This document shows, piece after piece, positions 51,419 through 61,319 of a stretch of DNA of 64,000 nucleotides. The notes under the pieces are model-generated. The model was given only the letters and a program-made list of their open reading frames with translations. It did not search any database and was not told where the DNA came from. Positions within the stretch are counted from its first letter, which is position 1; each line of letters opens with the position of its first letter. The position numbers and the translations under genes are program-made. This DNA is from Pegea sp. RAD2-039 (lineage: Eukaryota; Chordata; Thaliacea; Salpida; Salpidae): positions 1,736,001 through 1,800,000 of the forward strand of contig JAQGEQ010000186.1 of assembly GCA_034620365.1 (NCBI GenBank), in the 5' to 3' direction.

Positions 51419-54400
51419 ATGCCTGAAAAGCTAGTAGAGGTCATTAATCAAAAAATAATGGATGATGCTAAAGCTACGAGTTTATTAGAAGCTGCAACAG
51501 ATAAAACAGCCTCAAATCATGAAATAGCAATCAACAGTGCAGCAGAAAATACTGGCAAAACATTTAGCGCTTTGAACCAAATGATGTTGTACCAATCTTT
51601 GTATCCATACAATATGCCATCATCAGTATCTTCCACCAGTGGAGTAACTCAATCCAGCGTTAGCAGCGAAACATCGGCTTTCGATCAACATCAATCACAA
51701 TGGTGAGTGTGCTTTGAACGCGTATGCACATGTACAGCACTCATGCGCGCTCATACGTGTCAGAAGCGATCGTTTCAACTAACGCGTCTTCACTCGCATA
51801 GCATACCGTGGCGGAAGTGACGTAGTTTAAGCGCACGCAAGTCAGTGAGACGATCGGCTGAAATGAATTTTTAAATGTGAAAAATATATTTGTTGTAACA
51901 CCAAATAATTTCCTTTTTATTATAAAAAGAAATCACTATTTTAAGTTTTTGTTAATACTTCCCTTACATAGCTTAAATTGTATAAATCTTTGCAAGTAAG
52001 AAGAATAAATTGATGATTCAAACTTAAGTTTTTGTTTTTCAACAATAAAATGTATTTATCTTTTTAGGCTCGATCAAATGGTAATGTTAAATCCATTAGT
52101 AGCTGCTAGTCTTGGACAATTAATTAGCAATGAAACTAAACAAGACCATTTTGAAAGAAATATCTCTTCATCATTTGTACATCCAATTCTCGGGTAAGAT
52201 TTGATGATCTTTTTATAGTAGTTACTCTTTATTCTTACTACTTTTATGTAATTTTTTTATTAATCGATTAAATAATTGCTTTTTGAGAAACTTTATATGA
52301 ATAACTTAAAAGAAAAATGTATCTTCAACTGTTTCGAGTCAAATGTTTGGTTACTAGTCAGTTCAACCGCTTGATTCCTATAAATATTTAGTCTTCTTTC
52401 AGAAGAATTAAGAACAATCTTTGCAATTTATACTTATATATTTCACCTAGATATATAATTCACAAGTTTACTTTTAAGACATAGTAATTTTAAATTTGCA
52501 AAATTTAAATAAATCATCTCTTTAAAACATGAATAACAGCAGCTACGAAATAGGAAGTTGCTAAGGATGCAAGACTTCTGAAATTTACGTCACATACTAT
52601 ATACAGCATCACCAAAGATTTCATTGCACGACAATTTCAAACTTTTTCTGCTAACACAGAAAATTGATTTAAATCAACATTTTATAACTAACCTTAGATT
52701 TTGATTTTAAATCAGTTTGAATAAAGATTTTTTAAATAATGATTCTGATTTGCAGAAGCACTAATAATCAGTTAAAGCAACCCTTTTCATTTGCAAGTCC
52801 AACTATCGACTCAAACATTTTTACATCTTCTCTTCAGTTTGGTAATGTTGCAAGTATGGTTGTTGGCAGGAATAATGAATCTTTCAACCCCACTAAAACT
52901 TCTGGTAAGTTGACAGCACTTTAGAATGATTGCGGAAAAAATATCATTTAAACAACATTTAAAAAAATATATTTGACTTTTATTATATTATTTACTTATT
53001 TAAATATTCGATATTCAAGATATGGAAATGGGGAACAAAAATTGAACAAAAAAATGATTTTTTAAAGATAATTAAGAATCTTTAAAGATTAAGTTACTGC
53101 AGGCAAACGGAAATTTCGAAAATATTTCACAGCCTTCATTGTTATACAAATAAGTGTCGAAATTATATGAAATCAAAGCACTCATTTATTTAAGCAGTTT
53201 TAACCAGCATACAGTGAATAGTGGAAAAAACGGCTATTCACAAGACTGAAAATGCGGAAACCAAAGTCATGAAGTTACAGATAGGCGAGCACTAAAGAAA
53301 GAGGAGATGTTAGTCACAATGGTCGCCTGTACCAGGAAATTTGAAAGCTAAAAGGAAACTTAACCAATGAGAGTTTATTCTTCGTCATAAGTATAAAATA
53401 ATTAAAAAATATCGAGTTAGATAAGTTAAAATTCCCAAACTGCTCATACACCTACACTTCCTTCTGAGCTCCTTACTACTGCATCACGTGCTAAGCTGTC
53501 GTGACTAGTTGGCCATGCCACTAAAGGAAAGCGAAAAGTGAGCTGGAAGAAAAGGAGGTTGAAAGCATCAGTCAAATATTTCCGACTATTCTTTAAACTT
53601 TTCATTCAAACTACTCGTGATGATTTTAAAACATTTTATCAGTAGATTCAAATGGAAAAAAGAATCGGAGTTCTTTTATCAACTCGCCAGTTTCAGGAGC
53701 TACTATCAAGTACACACTAGAAATTCCAAAAGACTCTTCATCTCCAGATATAATTTTAGAGGACACAGATTCTGAAGAGCAGATTCTTTTAGTAGAATGT
53801 GGATCGAACAAGGCGATGTTGTACATCTCTAAATTATGTCAAGGGAGCAAAGGTAACTTATAATAACTTATTATAAACCCATACTTGAGAAGACACAAAA
53901 CTCATCTGATCTTGTTTTAAGGCAAATCAATCCTATTTCAAAATAATTGGTTGACTCCTAATGAGTTCCAAGCTCTTAGTGGAAGAGAGACTGCTAAGGA
54001 TTGGAAAAGAAGCATACGACATTGCGGAAAGAGTTTAAAAGTATTGATGACAAAAAAGATCTTATTAGCGCATGGAGTCGATTGCTCTTGTAGTTGTTGT
54101 GAGAAAGGCATCAATTTACTGAAAGATGTAAAATGAAAGATTTGATCCCTCTCATTTGCTAATTACTAGTTTGTAGATTCAATGTAAAAAGGCAGATTCT
54201 TTTCCATCATCACCAGGCAATCGCTTAGAGGTCCCTTATGATCTTCTTCAATCTAAAAACTTCAAAGCAGAAACTTATCAAGAAGAGAGCAAAGAGTCTT
54301 CGGCCAAGTGACTAAACATCTGAAAGTCACCATCAATATCTAATGATTCGAAATTTTTTAGGAAAAATGTAGCTTTGAGCTCTATAGTGGCTGAATTGAG

Positions 54401-55639
54401 TCGAAAAGCTTTCAACAATCATCCCAAATTAGAGAATCAAAATATCTGCCTCAGTAGAAGTCTTGTTGAGAGCTCAAGAAAACGACAACTAGTCAGTAGA
54501 CTAGGTTTTTCCAGATTTTTATGTTTTAATCTCTTTTTTCGTAGGAAAGTCACACAGATCTGAAAAGTAAACGAGTTACGTCGTCAAATTGCCAGGATGA
54601 TCCCCAAACAGAAAGTTTCAACAACAGGTTACAACTTCTAAATCCTTTTTATCAGCTAGCGCCATTTTATAAAATCTTTACCAAAATGGCTTTCAGCCGA
54701 AATGGAGCAGATGCCAATAAGTAAAATATTAAATTGATGCCAAGACATAGGACCGTTTCTTTAACAGCTTATTCGTTTTTAAACGCGTCGTTTCCGCTAA
54801 TGATGTCATTTTTGTATGCAGCCAGAAAACCTGCGACTTCATCAACCTCAAATCGACATCATTACGTCAAAAAAGAACATTTCAACCACGCCATCACAAA
54901 CCAGTAAATAACAGTCCATCTCAAACGCCAACACTCGATTTAAATCAGTCTAGTTTGAGGGGCGGATTCAATTTCGGGGAGAACTCAACCGCTTTGATGA
55001 AACACAGGTTAACAAATAACAGTGATGACGTCATTATGACATCACTCAATGATATTATTATGTGCAGTGAACAGCAACAAATATCTCGTAAGAGCACAAG
55101 TGCGCCACCTTTTGATAAAAATATCAAGTTAGTTGAGTTCAAATAGTGGAATTTAGAAATTAAATCGTCTTTTCTAGAAAGGATATCGGAAAGAAGAATA
55201 ATACTGGATCTTCTCATGAGAAATACTTCCGACTCCAGTATGAAGACGTTCCTACAGTGAGCAGAGGTCTTTCAGATGATGTATGGAAGAATATCAATCA
55301 TGCAGCTGAAGACCTTTCACGCTGGGATGTAGATGATGTTTGCAACTTTTTAGATGAAGTTGGACTTTTCCAATATCAAGATGTAATCTGAGAGTGTTTC
55401 GAGAATTTTTATCTAATCTTTTTATCTTTTAGATCTTCAGAAAGAATTGTATCAATGGAGACTCACTTCCACTTCTTCGTGAGGGTCATCTGATCGAAAT
55501 GGGCTTTAAACTAGGACACGCTCTGCAGTTGATTGCAAGGATTCATCGTAAAATTGGAAGCTTTTTTGTTGTCATCAGCAATCCGTCTACTTCTAATCAC
55601 GTCACTTCAGCCTTTAAAAACATGTCACAAAAAGGTTGA
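51419..55639 (+). CDS. SAND + SAM domain nuclear protein (SAMD11-like), complete, 11 exons, 708 aa
   Basis: Exons 51419-51702, 52068-52193, 52756-52904, 53646-53852, 53922-54127, 54177-54307, 54362-54491, 54545-54720, 54822-55127, 55178-55382, 55433-55639; all phases join. Residues 1-186 are polar and low-complexity. A SAND DNA-binding domain spans about 229-318 (LYISKLCQGSKGKSILF, NWLTPNEFQ, the signature KDWKRSIR at 281-288, then a Cys-rich end CSCSCC). A Ser/Asn-rich linker follows, then a C-terminal SAM domain at about 617-685 (WDVDDVCNFL, INGDSLPLLREGHLIEMGFKLG, IARIHRKIG). The SAM ending resembles SAMD11/SAMD7, linked to Polycomb PRC1; the longest SAMD11 isoforms are also reported to carry SAND. 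Orthology is inferred. Introns are mostly 50-70 nt except 1-3. Expected role: chromatin-bound transcription regulator. Confidence 0.88.
51703..51865 (+). promoter_or_regulatory. CpG-dense cluster in intron 1, possible internal promoter
   Basis: About 17 CpG in roughly 150 bp directly after exon 1, against a background nearly free of CpG. It holds GCGGAAGTGACGT (51811-51823; ETS core plus CRE-like half) and GCGC-rich NRF1-like stretches (CATGCGCGCTCAT). A start here would skip exon 1 and begin translation at a later Met. Confidence 0.4.
52905..53645 (+). other. Intron 3 of the SAND+SAM gene with GC-richer segment
   Basis: The part at about 53220-53560 is richer in GC than the rest of the intron and lacks a long frame. 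It may be an old repeat insertion; no family was recognised. Confidence 0.3.
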
Positions 55640-56330
55640 TCTAACTCTCAGAAGAACTTTTATCAAGTTTTGCGGGACACTTAACGGAAATTAATTATAA
55701 GAATGTAATTTGTGATGACAAAATACGTTACTTTAGTGTTGTAAATACTTCAAAAAAAAGTTGATTGTGTTTTTATTATACTTGGACACTTGTCTTATAC
55801 GTTTTTGCAATATTTTTTGTTCTCAAATTGATATAAAGTTTTAACTTTTTAGAGATTTAATCGTATCTACTTTTATTATCCGATTTTATGGTTTACTTTG
55901 TGAAAACAAGAATTGATTAAAATTACACCATGGTAACTCAGTTGTAAAACTGAGTCACTTTAGTTGTTGCAATCGTCTAACTGCAAGATAACTTTATTTG
56001 GGTTTTGTGTAGGACGTAAAGTTAATAAGAAGCTAGCTGAGTCAATTTTAAGGACCTTTGTAAATGTTATATAACCTGTTTGGTAAATATATACAAATAA
56101 ATTCTTGTTTTAAAGAGTTGTCTCGTAATATAATTAGGCCTCATTTGTTCTTATTGCCAAAAAATAAAGTTATTTCTTTAGCTTAATAGTTAAGGTTATA
56201 AGAAATTAGACAAACAAATAAAAAAAATGGATTCTTTTTGGTAACTTCACAGAAGTTTTGAAATAGCTATGAGCTTTTATTGAATTTGTTAGTAGATATT
56301 ACAATCTAACGAAATTAACTTGTCTTCCTT
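55640..56330. other. 3' region of the SAND+SAM gene and spacer
   Basis: AATAAA at 56096-56101 is a plausible poly(A) signal, about 460 nt past the stop. A 7-bp inverted repeat ACTCAGT/ACTGAGT with loop TGTAAA lies at 55936-55955 in the presumed 3' UTR. No other gene was seen. Confidence 0.4.
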
Positions 56331-56480
56331 TCAGAATGAAGCCTTATGCTTAAGTTACAGAACCATTTTTCATATGAAGTAACATCCTAGCAACGAGGCG
56401 GAGGAATGGTTTGAATGTAAATCCGTTGTTTCTTGGGCACGTGGGCTTAAATTCTATCTCGTTATCAAAGACACAACATA

Positions 56481-56663
56481 ATGCCACCTGTGAAGAACGA
56501 GAGTATCCTCCTCAACTATAGACTACCTTGTGGTTCGTTTGACAGAAGCAAAAACTATGAGAGTAAAAATCCAGATTGGAAGGAAAACTCTAAAACGATG
56601 AAAATGGGTAAATGTGTCTCACCACCCCTCTTAGGTAACTCCTCTAGAACAGAGCAAGTCTGA
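56481..56663 (+). CDS. Small unrecognised ORF, 60 aa (candidate)
   Basis: An ATG-started frame with varied codon use in a GC-richer island. The product is hydrophilic (Asn/Ser/Lys/Pro-rich, three Cys near SPPLL and LPCGS) and was not recognised. AATAAA follows the stop immediately (56664-56669). About 90 nt upstream lies GTAACATCCTAGCAAC (56379-56394), an imperfect RFX X-box-like element. Such compact genes often encode ciliary proteins, but this is a guess. The neighbouring SINE means a repeat-derived frame is also possible. Confidence 0.3.
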   Translation: MPPVKNESILLNYRLPCGSFDRSKNYESKNPDWKENSKTMKMGKCVSPPLLGNSSRTEQV

Positions 56664-56789
56664 AATAAAATCTACAAGTTGATCGAACAGTGGATTTCAA
56701 AAGTAGAAGTGCTTCATATCAAATTGTTCTCGATGCAGCAGAACTCCAATCTCCACGCCAACAAGGTTATGCAGCGAACAGACGGATTG

Positions 56790-57012
56790 ATGAGTGGCAA
56801 ACTACTTACGAGTTTCTAACTTCAGTTTTAAATGCTTAGTTGTGCGTCTCCTAGATGTGTCGTCATTAACCAGACTGACAGGGCCGTTCTACCTGGGTTT
56901 CTTATGGACTTTTCCTTGTCGCAAATATATGTCCGTCTTAGCTCAAATCCAAGACCGGCTGGTCCTCAGGCGGGCGTGATAGCCACTACACTACGGAGAT
57001 GGACAAAATTTA
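56790..57012 (-). repeat. tRNA-derived SINE, copy 2
   Basis: On the minus strand it opens with a tRNA-like head reading CCGTAGTGTAGTGGCTATCA (complement of 56975-56994), very like the 5' half of tRNA-Val genes, followed by a weak B box (complement of 56941-56953). The body shares TAACCAGACT.ACAGGGCC.TTCTACC.GGGT and neighbouring blocks with copy 1 near 39.4 kb. The 3' limit is uncertain. Confidence 0.65.
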
Positions 57013-57019
57013 TTTAAAA

Positions 57020-59370
57020 ATATATGTCTTAACCGATCAATTTTTTTAATTGAAGAATTTTTTCTCGCAAATTTTTGAATTTAAACTATTTGTTTACACA
57101 AAAAAGTCTTTTTCATCCAGTTTTACCTACCGTAAGAATTTTACAAGTGAGGAAGCTAAATCGATCCAGCTGACGTCTTATTACCTTAAGTGTATCCTAA
57201 GTGTAGTAAAATCTAAGTCGATAGTATAAATGAACAGACTACTGCACAACAGATTGCATAAAATGATCAATATCACAAAATTCACTCTCATTAATTCTTT
57301 CTTGACTATTCAGTTATAAATAAGATTTATAACGAAGTTTTGTTGTTCATTCTAGCCAATAATATGACTCACCGAAATACTGATTTTTTTCTTTAATGAT
57401 GCAAGAAAAAAACTTGAGACATTTCTAATTTTTCTTCAAATATTTGCTTTATTAATAGATCTTAGAGCCAATCAAAAATCGAATTAAGTAAAGTTTCTAA
57501 AATATTCTAGAAAAGTTTACTATCAGTAAAAATATGATTAATATTTTATTTTTTGTAATATGTATAAATTTTAACAAACTAACCCTGAGTATTTTTATTT
57601 AAATTTTTAATAAAGCATATTTTTAATAGTTGAATATGAAATAACGAAAATAATCGGGTAAAGAAACTTAATTATTTATTTAATTTTCAAAGCAATGAAA
57701 AAAAAATGATAGATGTATATAAGATAGCTATTGTATCATTTTTGTATACAGGCTTTTGTCATTAGAATTCATGAACTTCATAGTCCTTCACAAAGATAAA
57801 CTAAACACAAATTCTATCAAAAATAAACTTAATTTCAGAAATAGTTATTATTTTCTAATGAAATAAGTAATCAATTTTATTTTACTATTCAGCCTAACTT
57901 TTATGCGTTTAAAATCTACCTGAAATTCGTGTTTGGGTACAATTAGTTGACCTTATAATTCATACAATTGAATAACAAATATTTATCTCAATAAAAAAAG
58001 ATTCCGTTGAAAAGACCGATTAATAATTTTAATAAAAAGTTTAATCAGTTTACAGATTGATATAAACTAAAATAGGTTTATAGTGTGTCTATCTTGATAG
58101 TCTCACACAAAACATTTACAGTCACTACTTACCTTAAACTAACTACCATCTAGACCAGAATCGTTTTTCTTGAATTTTTCACATTTAGATAATATTTTTA
58201 TCTCTTGTCCTAAAATTTTCTTCAATTGTACTTGAGATTTATTTCTATATATTTTTTTTATTTTATATTATTTATTCATTTGACTTAATTTTGTTGTTTA
58301 ATTGTGTTAAAATATTCAGCAGTCTGTAGGTATACATTTAACTTAAGAAAAATTCTACTTGAATAGTATCCTATTTTATTACGCTCATGACTAATTGGGT
58401 CATATGATTTCTTGTCAAATTTATTCTATTTTTATGTCATAATTTTATCTTTAGTTTTATATTCTTACTGAAACATCTTATATATGATAATTGCTCAAAC
58501 CTTTTTCGGTTAAATTGTAATCTACCAACTTTTTTATGTTTGCACATAGTCTAAATGTTTATATATATTTTTCGATTACATACAATTTTTATTTATCATA
58601 ATTTTGTCATTAAAGTTGTAAATTAAGGTTTTATTTCTTTAACTGATTTTATATTATTTAAATCATTTGAATTGTTATGTAATATTTGTTTTTAATGATG
58701 CTTTGTTAGTTTTTTGTATATATATAATTTTTATTTATTAAAAAGTAAATTAGTATTACAAACTTTTAATGTAATACAATTTGCAAATATATAGTTTTAA
58801 ATTCAAATCATAAATACATATTAAAAGTCTATTAAACTATTATTTCATTAGTTGAAAATTTATGCCCAGGCTAAAAAGCTTAAGTTTACTAAAATGTTTC
58901 CAAAAACTCCAAGTACTCTTTATTTAACCAAGCAATGCAATATGCCTTTACCCTGAAACTAACATCACATACCTTTGATTGATTTATTCATTTAAATATA
59001 TTTAAGTCTAGTATCATTAATATTACAGTATTTTATTTTTCTAAAGTTTTATGAATAGTTTATGTGAAATATTTTATCTTACTAAATTTAGCAATGATAT
59101 AAGTAAATATATGTAGTAGTAACCAGACTTCTTTCTCTTTGTTGTTCCTCAATTTCTTTGATTCTTTCATTATGGCATGCAACAATGTTGTCGAAAACAC
59201 TTTATAACCACTACTCATTTAATAAATTTTATCATTTTTATACCAGCTTAACCAAAATTTACTTTTTCAGATTTTGTATTTGCTGTTTTACAATACAGTT
59301 TTAACTGTTAAGCTGATTTAAAGTTGATTGTACCTAGGTTTGTTATTGCTTGAAACAACGATAAAGCCGC
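57020..59370. other. Intergenic AT-rich DNA upstream of eIF1
   Basis: Over 2.3 kb, very AT-rich, with no accepted frame. It contains the presumptive promoter of eIF1 but no motif stood out. Confidence 0.45.
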
Positions 59371-60440
59371 ATGAGTGATAACGTCATACTTAACTTCAAC
59401 AATGCTGAAGGTATGTACAAAACTCACTTATTCTCTCTGCCTGTGTTAGCTTATACCAATTATTTTTGTGTGGGAATATCTCCATTTTCTGAAGTTGCTC
59501 AAACATGGTAGTAATAGATAGGATAGAAATATTATTTTAAAGAAGAGAATAATCGTTTTCCTCGAGATTTACTTGATGGTCAACTTTTCCAAACTTACTC
59601 TGTTGTATAGTGATTACTAGCTGTATTTTATTTTGATTTAGTTGCTATATAGCGCCCTCTATCGAGCGCGAAAAGTATTTTCTCCAACTTGGGGTCAATA
59701 GTCCCATTGCCTTGTAGCTGCTTCGAGAGAAACAAAGGCTGCTGAAGTAAACCCAGACAGAAAACCTACAACTTGTTGACCTCAAGGTCGCTGCCCTTTA
59801 TTACTGGTCCATGTCAATGGGCTGTTGCCAATCAGCAGATCTAATAAGTTCAAGTTAAGCACATGGTGTTCTCTACTATAATCAATGCTTAAGTAGGAGT
59901 AGATTATGTATGTTATCTACTGCTTTGGCCTACAAAATTAACCCACTTCTCTAATATCATAAAAACTTTCATAAATAACAAATTATTAAAATAGAAATGA
60001 TAAAAGTTTTCTTTTTACATCATTTAGATCCATTCAATGAAACCAGAAAGGAGAATGATAAGTCAGGAAGTCAATCTTCAGTCATCCATATCAGAATTCA
60101 GCAACGAAATGGAAGAAAAACGTTGACTACTGTTCAGGGTATCTCTGAAGATTATGACAAGAAAAAAATTGCAAAAGCTTGCAAGAAGGTGGCAGGAGTA
60201 ATTGTAGTTACATCTAACTAATTATATTTATCAATTTCAGGAGTTTGCATGTAATGGTACTGTAGTTGATCATTCTGAGTATGGTGAAGTGGTTCAACTA
60301 CAAGGTGATCAACGTCATCATGTTGCTGATTTTCTAATCAGAGTATGTACATCTCATTTCTTCTATTTCTTTATATTTAAAAAATCTCTTTCTAGATTGG
60401 TTTGGCTACCAAAGAACAAGTAAAAGTGCATGGTTTTTAG
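59371..60440 (+). CDS. eIF1: Translation initiation factor eIF1 (SUI1), complete, 4 exons, 115 aa
   Basis: Exons 59371-59410, 60028-60188, 60241-60342, 60396-60440; phases join. eIF1 binds the 40S subunit near the P site and enforces AUG selection during scanning. The product has the family's DPF motif at the start of exon 2, then HIRIQQRNGRKTLTTVQGI, a near-invariant block, then DYDKKK, FACNGTVV, EYGEVVQLQGDQR and the C-terminal VKVHGF. Length equals the usual 110-116 aa. The very N-terminus (MSDNVILNFNNAE) differs from the common form; the ATG sits in the context GCCGCATGA. Intron 1 is 617 nt, introns 2 and 3 about 52 nt. Confidence 0.95.
59640..59890. repeat. GC-richer insertion in eIF1 intron 1 (candidate repeat)
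   Basis: Beginning near GCGCCCTCTATCGAGCGCG, this segment contrasts with the AT-rich intron around it and has no ORF. It looks like an inserted repeat but shares no clear blocks with the two SINE copies. Confidence 0.3.
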
Positions 60441-60633
60441 ACGTGCTTCTCGATCTATTTGAAATGTTAAGATCTTGTTTAAATGCTACGGCTAATGTTT
60501 ATTAATTCTATTTGTGTTTCCACCCCCCTTCCCTTGTCAAATTTAAAAGTCCTCATCCGTTTCATCCACTATAAATCTCTCAATAACTTTCTCTATTTGC
60601 TGATTATATTTTGTTCATTATTTTGTCCGCAAT

Positions 60634-60639
60634 AATAAA
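60634..60639 (+). terminator. Poly(A) signal of eIF1
   Basis: AATAAA about 195 nt after the stop, first such motif downstream. It faces a minus-strand AATAAA at 60757-60752 that would serve the converging coiled-coil gene. Confidence 0.5.
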
Positions 60640-60963
60640 TATATGTCTACCTGGAGTTTTGTTGATTTACAAGTAAACGTGTGTTCGGTTTTCCCAGCTT
60701 TTTCAGGATTTTTTACAAGTATGAATTCTAGAAGTTCAAATAAACTCGCTTTTTATTAACCACCTTCAAGTACCGAACACCTTGTTTGTTCAACTTTGAT
60801 TTTAAAACAACTTGATCATGTTTAAGAGTTGGTTTTACAACTTTAAACAATTCAGTTCCACCCTACTCAACACACTAACCAAGTTGTCAGTCCTTAATTG
60901 AGATTTTAATTCAACTCCAACATCATTGTAATTAAGCTCCTAAATCTTCTTCTACAGGAAGTT

Positions 60964-61095
60964 TTATCTTTCAGTAGTCTCACGTAATAGTAAAAGTTCT
61001 GACTTCTGTAGCATGTGACAAAGATGAAGATTTAATTCTTCAAGTTTAGATTTTAATTCCTCTATTTGTGATAAATACTTATTTTCAGGAGGTAG
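60964..61095 (-). CDS. Last exon of an unidentified coiled-coil protein gene (partial)
   Basis: After a strong acceptor (CTGCTTTCACAG, complement of 61096-61107) a frame of 43 codons and stop reads LPPENKYLSQIEELKSKLEEL then NLHLCHMLQKSELLLLRETT, a clear amphipathic coiled coil. Upstream on the same strand, further exon-like stretches rich in Leu/Gln/Arg occur at about 61130-61310 and 62020-62060 with good donor/acceptor sequences, but they imply introns of only 32-35 nt or do not keep frame, so the rest of the gene could not be assembled. A minus-strand AATAAA (60757-60752) follows. Family not recognised; a decaying gene is possible. Confidence 0.4.
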   Translation of the reverse strand, partial: LPPENKYLSQIEELKSKLEELNLHLCHMLQKSELLLLRETTER

Positions 61096-61319
61096 CTGTG
61101 AAAGCAGTTTATCTACTCATCCAATTTAACAATAATTCTTTTTGCTCTATCATATCTAGCCAAAAGTCTCAACTTTTGCAGTTCATTCCTTTCCATAGAT
61201 TGAGAAGTTATCGCAATTCAACAAAAATACAAATTTTAATCAAAGACTTTTAAACTTAGAAATCTTCTGAAACTCCGATCTTGGAGAGACAGCTGTTGTT
61301 CAAGACTCATTCATCAATA

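Noticed and set aside
54945..55217. 90-codon minus-strand frame
   Set aside because: Antisense to exons 9-10 of the SAND+SAM gene.
56794..57017. Two overlapping 61-codon plus-strand frames
   Set aside because: They lie inside the SINE copy and are antisense to its tRNA-like head.
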